This document shows, one piece after another, positions 8,387 to 17,040 of a stretch of 64,000 bases of DNA. Below the pieces are notes generated by a model. That model was not told the DNA's origin and ran no database searches. It was given only the letters and a program-made list of their open reading frames with translations. Position 1 is the stretch's first letter. Each line of letters opens with the position of its first letter. Source of the stretch: CAWVSB01 sp046710535 (GTDB taxonomy: Bacteria > Pseudomonadota > Gammaproteobacteria > Pseudomonadales > CAWVSB01); NCBI GenBank assembly GCA_046710535.1, contig JBKEHH010000015.1, positions 1 to 64,000 on the forward strand. The letters are read 5' to 3'. Both the position numbers and the translations under genes were made by a program.

Positions 8387-8441
8387 GCTAGCACCTTGTA
8401 GTAGATTGAGCGATATTAGCGATATTAATCCTTCCTATACC
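8387..8441 (+). repeat. dispersed repeat, copy B (5'-shortened)
   Basis: This copy matches copies A (6126-6206) and C (11853-11935) from GCTAGCACCTTGTAGTAGAT through ATTAATCCTTCCTATACC, but lacks their first ~27 bp. It lies about 110 bp upstream of the beta-barrel gene start, in the opposite direction to that gene. Confidence 0.7.
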
Positions 8442-8473
8442 TAAAAGGGGCTTCTCATCCAGCTCTAATAGCC

Positions 8474-8713
8474 TTATGTCTGTTGGCAGGCCCCTTTGTG
8501 TGGAATAGTCTCAAGCAAGCCTGCTTTGATGAGCTCTTGTTCGTACTGAGCAGTAAACATCTCTTTGGCTGCTGCATACATAAAAAACGTTTCATCGTTA
8601 GTGTTGTTCACCTGTCTACGGGTTTTCATGAAATTATTAAAGTGCGTGCCCACAGACTTTTTGACTGAGTTACCTATGCACGCGTTAAAGTGACTTTTTA
8701 TGTTAGCAAACAT
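8474..8713 (-). CDS. hypothetical protein, 79 aa
   Basis: A short open frame starts at ATG 8713 and gives a soluble, slightly basic product (MFANIKSHFNACIGNSVKKS...). The second half is helical (FFMYAAAKEMFTAQYEQELI). I do not recognise a family, no strong RBS is visible, and it sits between repeat copy B and a proB pseudogene. It may be a remnant or a chance frame. Confidence 0.3.
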   Translation of the reverse strand: MFANIKSHFNACIGNSVKKSVGTHFNNFMKTRRQVNNTNDETFFMYAAAKEMFTAQYEQELIKAGLLETIPHKGACQQT

Positions 8714-8752
8714 TGCTCTTGATTCAGTTTCCTATACCCTGCGCGCCCACAG

Positions 8753-9197
8753 CTGATACACGAGCTTCAGGCGGCTGCTGCGGTGGGACAGTCGGCGCTA
8801 ATACAAAGCTATGAGACAGCCTTCAAACACACCGATATTGCCACCGCGTAAATATTGTTGGTACACGACGATGTGGGCGCCCGAGACCGCTATCTGAATG
8901 CACGGAAGCAGTGGCTAGCAGGAATGGAGCAGCCTTCAGGGCGTTTAAAGTTGGATGACGATGCGGTGCGCCTGATAGCAGTTTGCTGTCTACAGGCGTG
9001 TGCAGGGAGATTTTGCGCGGGGCGATATGATTTCTTGCCACGATTCCCAGGGCCGTGAAGTAGCCCGCGGACTGGTGAACTACAGTGCGGTTAAAGCCCT
9101 GCTTATCATGGGTTTACCTTCAAGTGATATCGAGTCCACTCTCGGTTACTGGGGCGATGAAGAACTGATCCGCCGTAATAATCTGGTTCTGTTTTAG
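8753..9197 (+). pseudogene. proB: glutamate 5-kinase (proB) C-terminal remnant
   Basis: Three linked pieces match the C-terminal half of ProB, which phosphorylates glutamate in proline synthesis. LIHELQAAAAVGQSALIQSY to DIATA runs into an in-frame TAA at 8849-8851, where homologues have AQILL; a CAA-to-TAA change explains it. ILLVHDDVGARDRYLNARKQ follows in the same frame, then LAGMEQPSGRLKLDDDAVRL. A frame change near 9000 leads to the PUA domain, GDFARGDMISCHDSQGREVA to LVNYSAVKAL and the terminal NNLVLF. The amino-acid kinase N-terminal half is missing. The gene is dead. Confidence 0.85.
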
Positions 9198-9238
9198 GCG
9201 CTATACGTCGGGCACTGGGTAGGCTTGGGCTGGCTGAC

Positions 9239-10780
9239 CTAGCTCAGCCAGCGTCCCAGAGATGTCTTCACCCAGAGGAAGTTCATTAGTTTCTTGATTC
9301 CCTCTGCGTTTTTGGCGCTGTAGGGATAACCATTCTGCATTTTACCACCGAAGCGATCGATTACGATGGGCATTTCATGGCAATAGCCGCGGATGCCTTT
9401 CTTACCGTTGACTTGACCCAGCCCTGAGTTTTTCTTCCCCCCAAATGGTGCGGCGGGAATACCATAGCTCACTGCCATGTCGTTGACACTACAGGCGCCG
9501 GTATCGATGGCTGCGGCTAACCGGTATCCCTTGTCTTTATCTTTGGTCCACACGTTACCATTGAGCCCAAACTCAGAATCATTGGCCAGGGCCACGGCTT
9601 CATTTTCGTTATCCACTTTTTGGATGCACAAAACGGGGCCAAATGTCTCCAGCAGCATGATGTCCATACTATTATCTACCCCTGTAATGACAGTAGGCTC
9701 GTAATAAAGACCCGGAAGATCGGGATTGCGGCGCCCCCCCATCAGAATATTGGCACCTTTCTTTCGGGCGTCTTCCACGTGGGCTTCGATGATGGTCATC
9801 TGTCTGTCCCAGAATACGGCGCCGATATCTTCATCCCAGCCGTGTTGTGCACCCTGGCGCAGGCCCTTACCTTTTTCGAGTACCAGACGCATGAATTCGT
9901 CGTAGACGTCCTTCACCACGTAGATGCGCTCTGTGCCGCAGCAGTAATGGCCAGTGTTCATGCACGAGCCTACCCAGGCGCCGTCTGCGGCACGGTCTAA
10001 GTCGGCATCAGCGCATACGATCATAGCGTCGTTGCCGCCTAGTTCCAGTGTGCAGGGGATCAATTGACTGGCGGAGGCTTCGGCGACCTTGCGGCCGGTG
10101 GCAACTGAGCCAGTAAAGGACACTTTGTCTACGCCACCACGCACGATGGCGGCACCGGTTTCGCCATCACCCAGGAGCACCTGTAGCACGCCTTCAGGTA
10201 GGCCCGCTTGGAGAAAAATTTCCTCTGCCAATTTTGCCGAATAAGGGGTGACCTCAGAGCCTTTTGCAACCACGGCATTACCTGCCAGTATGGCCTGAGC
10301 TACCTGGTTCATGACCAGTACAAAAGGGCCATTCCAGGGTGTAATGAGTCCCACGACACCCAGCGGCTTATAAAGAATGCGCAGTTGCTTCATTAAGCCT
10401 AAAATGCCGTGTACCCTACGCTTGCGGGGCTTGAGGAGCTTCTCGGCATTTTTAGCGTAGTAGCAGAGCTGATCTGCGACCGAAAAGACCTCCATGCTCA
10501 TGGCATCAGTGCGGGCTTTACCCGTTTCCTTGACCACTACGTCGATGATGTCGTCTTGGCGTTCGAGCACAATTTTCAATGCACGTTCGACCACGGCGGC
10601 GCGCTCTTTCATACTAGTGGCAGCCCAAGCCGGCTGTGCCGCTCTGGCTTTAGCAATGGCAGTAGCAACATCCTCTGCATTGGCGCAAATCATTTCACCT
10701 GTGAGTTCCATCGTGGCGGGACTGCGCAGCTGTAGATGACGTCGAGAGTCTGTGGATTCGATGGATTCGTAGATAGACAT
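9239..10780 (-). CDS. NAD(P)-dependent aldehyde dehydrogenase, 513 aa
   Basis: This is an aldehyde dehydrogenase superfamily enzyme that oxidises an aldehyde to its acid. It has GVVGLITPWNGPFVL, the FTGSVATGR coenzyme-binding segment, the catalytic Glu in LELGGND, and the nucleophile region NTGHYCCGTER. The last differs from the common GQxC in having His for Gln and two cysteines. The C-terminal segment PFGGKKNSGLGQVNGKKG is typical. The start is the ATG at 10780 behind GAGGAGG. It is downstream of and co-directional with the alternative oxidase gene, 250 bp apart. The substrate is unknown. Confidence 0.88.
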   Translation of the reverse strand: MSIYESIESTDSRRHLQLRSPATMELTGEMICANAEDVATAIAKARAAQPAWAATSMKERAAVVERALKIVLERQDDIIDVVVKETGKARTDAMSMEVFSVADQLCYYAKNAEKLLKPRKRRVHGILGLMKQLRILYKPLGVVGLITPWNGPFVLVMNQVAQAILAGNAVVAKGSEVTPYSAKLAEEIFLQAGLPEGVLQVLLGDGETGAAIVRGGVDKVSFTGSVATGRKVAEASASQLIPCTLELGGNDAMIVCADADLDRAADGAWVGSCMNTGHYCCGTERIYVVKDVYDEFMRLVLEKGKGLRQGAQHGWDEDIGAVFWDRQMTIIEAHVEDARKKGANILMGGRRNPDLPGLYYEPTVITGVDNSMDIMLLETFGPVLCIQKVDNENEAVALANDSEFGLNGNVWTKDKDKGYRLAAAIDTGACSVNDMAVSYGIPAAPFGGKKNSGLGQVNGKKGIRGYCHEMPIVIDRFGGKMQNGYPYSAKNAEGIKKLMNFLWVKTSLGRWLS

Positions 10781-11031
10781 GGTGGCCTCCTCTTATGGAT
10801 TGGATAAACTAATGGTCATTAGTTTGGGTGTCAATGTCTTTTGTGGGCACGCTGACTGGCCAATAAAGTCAGTCGTCGGACGGGTGGGTTCTGACCTATT
10901 AATCCGGAACATACTGGTATGGCCGTTAGAGGTGATGTCGAATGTGGAATAATGCGCGACTTCTCACTAAACCTCACTATACCCTGAGTTGTATATTAAA
11001 CGAGCTAATGGCTTGGCAATTACTTATTACC

Positions 11032-11664
11032 TCAAGCCTCCACTATCTTACTAGCCTTGTTAACGGTATTATTCTTATCTGGCTGCGTAGCCTGTGAGCC
11101 ACCGGCTGCGTAGCGGTGATTGACCTCGCTGTGGTGTTGTTCATCGGCGCGTACATGCTTGATAAGATCGGCCAACTTAGCGTTAGCATTCATCTTGTAG
11201 TAATCTATTGCCAATTGTGGGGCCGCCACGTTTTCCATAGCGCCACTTTCTACTAATTCTAGATACTCTGTATAACTAAGCACCGCTTCTTCTTCGAAAT
11301 ATGCAACCATTTTGTGTGCGGTGCGGTTATCGACTAGATACAACACTAAATAAAAAATACTAAAAGTAAACTGCGCAATGAGCACTAACCAGCGCTCAGC
11401 CCAATTTGGTTTAGCAATCTCAATAAAAAACATCAAGTGCATCCTTTCGTTCTCTGCTTCAGCCAGCAACTCTCTAATATCAGCACCGTAGCCCGTCTTC
11501 ATTTTCCGCAGACTTGTAAAGTGCAAGAACACCCCGGCTACCATTCCGGGGACTCCGGCAACTGTTTCCAGTACAACTGCCCTATGCCCATACCTTTTTG
11601 CAAAAAATGTGTCAGCGATCAATCTGAAAAAATTAGTCATCGATTTGGCTATTTTATCTCTCAT
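11032..11664 (-). CDS. aox: alternative oxidase (cyanide-insensitive ubiquinol oxidase), 210 aa
   Basis: A non-haem diiron quinol oxidase that passes electrons from ubiquinol to oxygen without pumping protons. All six expected metal ligands are visible: Glu in LETVAGVPGM, Glu and His in ENERMHL, Glu in EEEAVLSYT, and Glu and His in RADEQHH. Two hydrophobic helices (around GVPGMVAGVFLHF and LIAQFTFSIFYLVLYLV) fit the interfacial-membrane fold. The length of 210 aa is close to bacterial homologues such as those of Vibrio and Novosphingobium. It probably helps respiration under cyanide, nitric oxide or over-reduction of the quinone pool. No regulator gene adjoins it, and I could not identify an NsrR-type site by eye. 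Confidence 0.92.
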   Translation of the reverse strand: MRDKIAKSMTNFFRLIADTFFAKRYGHRAVVLETVAGVPGMVAGVFLHFTSLRKMKTGYGADIRELLAEAENERMHLMFFIEIAKPNWAERWLVLIAQFTFSIFYLVLYLVDNRTAHKMVAYFEEEAVLSYTEYLELVESGAMENVAAPQLAIDYYKMNANAKLADLIKHVRADEQHHSEVNHRYAAGGSQATQPDKNNTVNKASKIVEA

Positions 11665-11852
11665 AAATATTTCCCGTACATTCAGATATGGTGATTTTAA
11701 AGTTGGCCACCGAGGTGTTTTATTTTTACGCAGTTAGCACTCTTTTGGATTATCCAGCCTAGAGAGCTTAAAATGAGTACAGGTGAGCTGAACGAAGTCG
11801 CCAGCTAATCCGAGAGGTTTAAATAGAATTAGCCGGCCGCTGCCTAAGCAAT

Positions 11853-11935
11853 AATAACAGCCTGTCGATGGTCAGCAGCTAGCACCTTGTAGTAGATTGA
11901 GTGATATTGGGGGATATTAATCCTTCCTATTCCCC
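11853..11935 (+). repeat. dispersed ~80-bp repeat, copy C
   Basis: This copy aligns with copy A over its whole length (AATAACAGCCTG at the left, ATTAATCCTTCCTAT at the right). It leads directly into the YD-repeat fragment at 11937. The arms near its right end read GGGGAT and ATTCCCC, which still allow partial pairing. Confidence 0.75.
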
Positions 11936-12281
11936 TGACAGCCTCGACGTTAACCTTTCTGTTACTTTCAACGACATTCGCACCAGCACCTATGATGACG
12001 CAGGTAATAGGACGCGTCTGAGCGCGGATTTTGACAGTGACGGTATTGGCGATAGTTGGTCCGAGTTCACCTCTGATACCAATGGTAATCTGGAAAGTAA
12101 AAGCGTTGTTAGTTACGGTGCTGCGTGGCGATGGGAGTGCACCTATGATACCAACGGCAATCAGTTAAATTCGACCCTCTCTGACGCTGACGGTACTGTG
12201 AACAGGAGCTTCACCTACACTTATGTTGATTCAACTGTCGGGCATGCTTATGCATATATCACTAATGATGGTCCGGGCTAA
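11901..12281 (+). pseudogene. YD/RHS-repeat protein fragment
   Basis: After a few codons that come from repeat copy C, the frame carries recognisable YD-repeat units: STYDDAGNRTRLSADFDSDG, EFTSDTNGNLESKSV and CTYDTNGNQLNSTLSDADG. YD/RHS proteins are very large secreted or surface beta-cage proteins, often toxin shells. Only about 115 residues remain, with no signal peptide, no start of its own and no C-terminal toxin domain. It is best read as a remnant of a much longer gene. Confidence 0.7.
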
Positions 12282-12367
12282 GATAGCTAGCCAAGGGCCC
12301 CTCAGTCACTGATTGATTGTTAATGACTTTGGGTCGTCAACCTTTATTAATTTTTTGGAGATTAAAT

Positions 12368-12606
12368 ATGATTAGAACGTAACTCACGAATATCCTATTT
12401 TGGGTTTCGTTAACGGCCACTTTAACTGTTACTGCCTTTTTTAAGGTGACGGATACAGATTTTGAAGAAGATTTTGCGGGAGCGACGACCTACCCAACAA
12501 AGTCGTTACCATCGCCAACAGCTATGCGAGACACCGATAATCTTGCAATGAAGATGGTAATCTCATGCTTGGAGTTAGCTGATCGCCCATGGTCGTTGAG
12601 GACTTA
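12368..12606 (+). pseudogene. degenerate exported-protein remnant
   Basis: An ATG at 12368 behind GGAG opens MIRT, then a TAA, then continues in frame as a hydrophobic stretch (LTNILFWVSLTATLTVTAFF) and a polar segment to a TAA at about 12604-12606. It resembles a signal-anchor start interrupted at codon 5. Another frame in the same DNA reads NEDGNL, reminiscent of YD repeats. The rest of 12282-12847 shows no intact gene. This may be decay of the same locus as the YD fragment. Confidence 0.25.
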
Positions 12607-12847
12607 ATTGCGTTTTTAGCGTGATTCACTATATGAGAAACCGAGCCGATAGTGCAGATTCTCCAATGGAGGCGACCGCTCTGAGGGCATCACATTTTCC
12701 GCCAATATCCCAGAGCATTGGCACGATCACAATTATCGTTGTAACTAGTTAGAAATCTGTTTCGAGGCATCTATACCCCGAGTCACAAGGAGCGAAGTCA
12801 ATGTCGGGTTGTGTTAAAAATAACACACCGGTAGAGGGTTTATCTGC

Positions 12848-13210
12848 CTATGATTCTTGAGCCTTGCACTCATAATAAGCTTTTACTGTATTACCTTGAA
12901 TTAGACCTCTTGTCGTCGTTTTATAGATAGCAACTTTTCCTGCTGACTCGCACTGAGCAATTGCCATGTCTCTTACATTCGAGGGTGTTCCATACCCAAA
13001 CGACATTTCTATGTAGCGAATGTTAAAACTTTCCGGTGTAACATCTTCAAGATTAGGAGCCATCAAAATGGTTTTCCCGGATACAACCTGCTCTGACGCA
13101 AGTCCCCCTTCACCTAATGATGCTAACTTTGTTCCCACATCAGTCGACGAACAACCGATTGTTGTAACAAAAATGGCTGCTAATAAAACTATATTCTTTT
13201 TCAATTTCAT
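12848..13210 (-). CDS. putative lipoprotein, 120 aa
   Basis: The N-terminus MKLKKNIVLLAAIFVTTIGC followed by SS is a signal peptide with a lipobox (TIGC), so the mature protein would be lipidated. The ~100-residue mature part contains two later cysteines (AQCESAG and YYECKAQ) that could form a disulphide. No catalytic motif is visible and I do not recognise the family. The start at 13210 has GAG at normal distance. It stands alone among remnants. Confidence 0.65.
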   Translation of the reverse strand: MKLKKNIVLLAAIFVTTIGCSSTDVGTKLASLGEGGLASEQVVSGKTILMAPNLEDVTPESFNIRYIEMSFGYGTPSNVRDMAIAQCESAGKVAIYKTTTRGLIQGNTVKAYYECKAQES

Positions 13211-13523
13211 CGTAGTTTCTCGATATCGAATAATTAGGATCTTGATATTCAGTTTACAGGTTTTATTGTCGCAGATGAATTCTTTTTTGACGTGAATTAG
13301 TCGCTAAACTTTAGTTTCTTCTTATCATTGATTTCCACTATCGCTAGGCCGCCTATTAAAATAATTAATGATGAGTTTTTTTGGCGTGTCCAGCTAATGC
13401 GCCAACTATATTCGACGGAATTATGAAATAAGGCTTGATAATCGAATTGCAGTTCCAGTGTCGGTTAGTGCGATTTGACGAAAACAGTAATCTGAGGGTA
13501 GATTGATAAGACGACACTCTAAA
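13211..13523. other. intergenic stretch without recognisable genes
   Basis: AT-rich sequence upstream of the lipoprotein gene, holding its presumed promoter. I see no gene, tRNA or clear repeat in it. Confidence 0.5.
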
Positions 13524-13754
13524 CTAGCAGCTGCAGTGGCACGTCTTTACATGTGGAATGATAGTTTAGATACAACAAAGCCATAAAGTGATCATCGTGC
13601 GGCGATGTTACTATGGGATAATAACCTCGATACTAGCGAGGCGAGTGAAATAACCGGTTTCGCTTATCACATGAGTAAGATTGTACTCAGGCGAAAAGAA
13701 AGGTGTTGCCGAGCTCTCTACCGCCAAAAAAAGAGTTACAGCGGGGTACAGTGA
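13524..13754 (+). pseudogene. unrecognised coding remnant with an internally duplicated motif
   Basis: One frame reads LAAAVARLYMWNDSLDTTKP, then a TAA at 13584, then SDHRAAMLLWDNNLDTSEAS and EITGFAYHMSKIVLRRKER. The segments LYMWNDSLDTTK and LLWDNNLDTSEA look like two copies of a motif, and the second runs into a helix-turn-helix-like, basic stretch. No start codon or RBS is evident. It is probably a decayed gene. I cannot name the family. Confidence 0.25.
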
Positions 13755-13783
13755 TGTAACTCTCCTTACCAGCATGGTTCGCT

Positions 13784-14377
13784 TTATTTGTGCGGCACAA
13801 CCAAAAACTTCTCACCAGTGGCTTGTTTAACATAAGGCTTAATGATTTCAGGCTGTAGCATCTCTTCAAACGAAATCTCCTGCGTATACTGGCTGACCAA
13901 AGTGGTTTTAATTTTTTTCGTTACACGCTCCCGCAGCTGGCCAAATCGCTCCATGCCGATTCTGCCAATCATTGGCGGTAACAACCAACCGATAATCACT
14001 AGATGTTAAAACATCTTTCATTGTCACAGGCACACCTAGCTCTTTACGTGACTCAATAGCTCTTCTTTGCCAGCTAAAATTTGCGGGCGAATGCATAAAG
14101 TAATGATGTGCGCCGTGCCCAGTCTTCTCTATTAACTGATGTAAACCCTTAGTCAAACTTCGATATGATTTTATTTTTTTCCATAATTTAAAACAGGAGT
14201 TGAGTCATGAAGGATATGGTATATCCATAACTGGCCTGGGTGACTGCCTTCTATTAAGTGGACATTTCCTAAATCAACATAAATAATTGATTTATCTCCG
14301 TCTTCGACGATAGAAAAGTCAGGCAGATGTTCCTTTTCATATCGGCCATTTAAATAATTCGCCATGTCTTTACACAT
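13784..14377 (-). pseudogene. unrecognised gene broken by two compensating frameshifts
   Basis: Three overlapping minus-strand frames look like one gene of about 195 codons. It begins MCKDMANYLNGRYEKEHLPD at 14377 and reaches LNYGKK and a stop at a run of seven A (plus-strand 14174-14180). Shifting -1 there continues as IKSYRSLTKGLHQLIEKTG through ELGVPVTMKDV. A second shift near 13990-14010 returns to the first frame, reading IIGWLLPPMIGRIGMERFGQ to a stop at 13784. The residues are soluble and mixed in character; I do not recognise a domain. The gene is inactive unless the A7 site is read by slippage. Confidence 0.45.
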
Positions 14378-14646
14378 ATATGGTTTTGTATTTTTTATAA
14401 GTTTTTTGTCATATGATTAAAGGGCGACTCATTTATTTAATGCAAACCCACCCAAGCAAGAATCAGGAAAAGAACAAGGTTTTACAACAAGTAGGGTCAG
14501 AGTCAACTTTTGTTATTGAAGCGCTAGCCATATTGATTTGGCGTCATCTAATCCCTTGTGTTCAGTAAATTGATTCGAATTCAATAGTGTATTTCTTTTT
14601 GTAGGAATAAGTGTTGTCAGAGTAAATTTTTCACTTGATCTTTATC

Positions 14647-14673
14647 AAGCCTCAATCACTTGGGGCTTTTTTT
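14647..14673 (+). terminator. intrinsic terminator
   Basis: AAGCCTCAA (14647-14655) pairs with TTGGGGCTT (one G-T wobble) around a short loop and is followed by a run of T. This is a normal rho-independent terminator for plus-strand transcription. The gene it served is not evident in 14378-14646, which otherwise shows no intact coding sequence and may be the residue of a lost plus-strand gene. Confidence 0.65.
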
Positions 14674-14990
14674 GTGACCATCATTTTTGTGTTCAAAGAC
14701 CAGCAGGACCAGCAGCTCAAATCAGTACGGGTGATCAGCTTACGACAGCAGCGTGGACATTTTGGTGCAGTCCACCTAGCTCACAAAGAAATTTATAATT
14801 TGTTTAATCTGAGCAGAAATCTAATCAAGTCAGATTATCATCGCGAGTTGAGAAAAGGCGCCTTTATGTCTTGGAATCGAGCAGTCGGCATATAGCCAAT
14901 AGCTAGACTTGATTAGGAGGAATAAAGGAAGTTAACTTGTCAGTATTGCTTGGCGCTATATATAACGCATATAATATAAGTATAAAGAGT

Positions 14991-15455
14991 ATGGATAAAA
15001 TTAATTTTAGAAAAGCACTGTTATCAGACCGGCCTGTGTTACTTGAATTCGAACAAAAAGTTCTAGCGGCAGAGCGGCCATATAATTCGACAATAAAATC
15101 GGTTGATGCATTTTATTATGATTTAGATGAGTTACTTAACGGCAGCAAGTCCTATCTGCTCGTAGCAGAAGTTGACGCTAAACTTGTTGGCTCTGGTTAT
15201 GCTCAAATAAGATCATCTAAACAATCTCTGATCCACGACTTTCATTCGTATCTCGGTTTTATGTATGTGGCGGCTGAATACCGTGGTCGTGGAATTAATA
15301 AAAGTATTATTGAGCGGCTGGTCGAGTGGAGTGAAGGTCAAGGAATATTTGATTGCTACCTAGATGTTTATAGTGAAAATGAAGCTGCTATACAGGCATA
15401 TAAAAAAGCGGGGTTTGTAAGCTCAATGATTGAAATGAAGTTGAATTTAAAGTAA
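14991..15455 (+). CDS. GNAT-family N-acetyltransferase, 154 aa
   Basis: The protein has the GNAT fold: an IRKA-like first strand (INFRKALLSDRPVLLEFEQK), the acetyl-CoA pyrophosphate-binding loop YRGRGINKSIIERL and the closing segment NEAAIQAYKKAGF. It would acetylate an amine on a small molecule or protein; the substrate is unknown. The ATG at 14991 places the first strand as in homologues. An upstream TTG at 14937 has a better RBS (AGGAAG) and would add 18 residues with no domain value, so the start is uncertain. It stands alone. Confidence 0.8.
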   Translation: MDKINFRKALLSDRPVLLEFEQKVLAAERPYNSTIKSVDAFYYDLDELLNGSKSYLLVAEVDAKLVGSGYAQIRSSKQSLIHDFHSYLGFMYVAAEYRGRGINKSIIERLVEWSEGQGIFDCYLDVYSENEAAIQAYKKAGFVSSMIEMKLNLK

Positions 15456-15658
15456 ATATTGAATGCTCTGGGTAAGTGGAGTCAGCGTAAAAACTCTTTC
15501 AGCGCTAACTTACTCGATCAATTTATAACTACCATAGTTATAACGAAGTAAAAAAGTGACTGGCCTTGCACTTAAGCGCTTGCCCAAGATGTTGTGTACA
15601 CTAGTGTTTGCGTGACACTATATTAAAGTCCGTGCCTTAATCCTATGGAGATTCCCCA

Positions 15659-17008
15659 ATGTTAAACTCCGAAAAACCACGCCTGCCGCGTGCGCTGATC
15701 GTCGCCGTTCACTTAGACAACATTAACAATGTTGAATTTGAGTCGTCGTTGGCCGAATTGGCTGATTTGGCAAAAACTTTAGGGCTAGAGGTGGTTGGTC
15801 AGGTCACCCAAAAGCGTTCGTCGTTCGACTCGACGGCGTATGTAGGTGTCGGCAAGCGAGAGGAAATACGGTTATTGTTACAAGACCAGCAAGGCGTCAC
15901 AGACACGTTGTCGGAAGCAGAGTCGCAGGAGGCTAGTGACTCGGTGGAGTTTATTCTAGTCGACCATGAAATCTCGCCGTCTCAGGCACTCAATTTGGAA
16001 AATGAAGTCGGTTGTGAGGTGATGGATCGAACGGGTGTCATCCTAGAGATTTTTCATCGCAATGCCAGTTCACACGCAGCAAGGGTACAAGTTGAAATAG
16101 CGCGCCTTACGTATATGGCGCCGCGCCTGCGTGAGGCGGCCAAACGCGCTGGCCCAATAGGGCGGCAGCGCAACAGCACCGGCGGGCGCGGTACCGGACA
16201 GTCGCGGACTGAGATGGACGCTCGTAAAGTTCGCGAACGTATTAGCGAACTGCAAAAAGAAATTGATGCCATGGAGGCGGGTCGCGATATTCAGCGATCA
16301 CAACGTCGCGAACAGTCGGGGCTAGCTCAGGTAGCTCTGGTGGGTTATACCAATGCGGGCAAATCTACTTTGATGCGCGCCTTGACCGGCAAGGAAGTAC
16401 TAGTAGCAAATAAACTGTTTGCCACTCTAGACACTAAAGTACGCACCTTGCAGCCAGAAACTGTGCCCAAGGTTTTGGTAACTGACACGGTTGGTTTTAT
16501 CAAAAATCTACCCCATGGTTTGGTTGCCTCGTTTAAGTCTACCTTAGACGAAGCACTTGGCTCGGCATTATTGCTGCACGTTATTGACGCTGGCGACCCC
16601 GGGTTTGAGGCGCAGCTTGAAGTAACCGATAAAGTATTGGCCGAGATTGGGGCTGACAACGTGCCACGTATTCGAGTGTTCAACAAAATAGACTATTTAG
16701 ATGATGCTGCCTCGCGCGAACAGCGCACCGCTGAGCTGCAAGCCAAATATCCCGGCTGCGTTGTTGTTAGCGCGCTAAATAAGGAAGATATAACAGCATT
16801 GCATCAAGCAATTGTGGAGGTTTTTCAAAAGGACCTGATTGAGTCTGAGATCTTTCTACCATGGTCGGCTCAGGAGTTGCGCGGTGAGATATTTGCTTCC
16901 TGCGAAGTGCTCGAAGAGCGAGCTGACGAGGTGGGGGCTTTTTTTCGTTTCCGCGCCCTACCTGACGTGGTTGCTAGGCTGGCTAAACTTGCCGACTTAA
17001 AAAACTAA
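15659..17008 (+). CDS. hflX: HflX ribosome-rescue/splitting GTPase, 449 aa
   Basis: HflX binds the 50S subunit and splits stalled ribosomes using GTP. The N-terminal HflX domain reads ALIVAVHLDNINNVEFESSL, with YVGVGKREEI and the connecting arginine-rich segment GGRGTGQSRTEMD, where many homologues have GRGPGETQLETD. The G domain shows G1 GYTNAGKST, G3 DTVGFIKNLP and G4 NKID. The C-terminal tail fits the family. GGAG lies at good distance from the ATG. It is not beside hfq as in Escherichia coli, and the variant loop suggests it may be a second, non-hfq-linked form. Confidence 0.9.
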   Translation: MLNSEKPRLPRALIVAVHLDNINNVEFESSLAELADLAKTLGLEVVGQVTQKRSSFDSTAYVGVGKREEIRLLLQDQQGVTDTLSEAESQEASDSVEFILVDHEISPSQALNLENEVGCEVMDRTGVILEIFHRNASSHAARVQVEIARLTYMAPRLREAAKRAGPIGRQRNSTGGRGTGQSRTEMDARKVRERISELQKEIDAMEAGRDIQRSQRREQSGLAQVALVGYTNAGKSTLMRALTGKEVLVANKLFATLDTKVRTLQPETVPKVLVTDTVGFIKNLPHGLVASFKSTLDEALGSALLLHVIDAGDPGFEAQLEVTDKVLAEIGADNVPRIRVFNKIDYLDDAASREQRTAELQAKYPGCVVVSALNKEDITALHQAIVEVFQKDLIESEIFLPWSAQELRGEIFASCEVLEERADEVGAFFRFRALPDVVARLAKLADLKN

Positions 17009-17015
17009 CGAAATA

Positions 17016-17040
17016 CCGTTAGGCAGCTAACGGGTTTGAA
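17016..17040 (+). terminator. probable terminator of hflX
   Basis: CCGTTAG (17016-17022) pairs with CTAACGG (17027-17033) around a 4-nt loop, then GTTTGAATATTT follows. It lies 8 bp after the hflX stop. The T-run is imperfect. Confidence 0.55.

Noticed and set aside
9477..10000. Plus-strand ORFs opposite the aldehyde dehydrogenase
   Set aside because: Antisense shadows of a well-conserved enzyme.
14635..14895. Plus-strand ORF of 86 aa
   Set aside because: It runs through a strong intrinsic terminator hairpin and has no family resemblance or RBS.
16054..16272. Antisense ORFs inside hflX
   Set aside because: Arg- and Ala-rich shadow frames opposite a clear GTPase gene.
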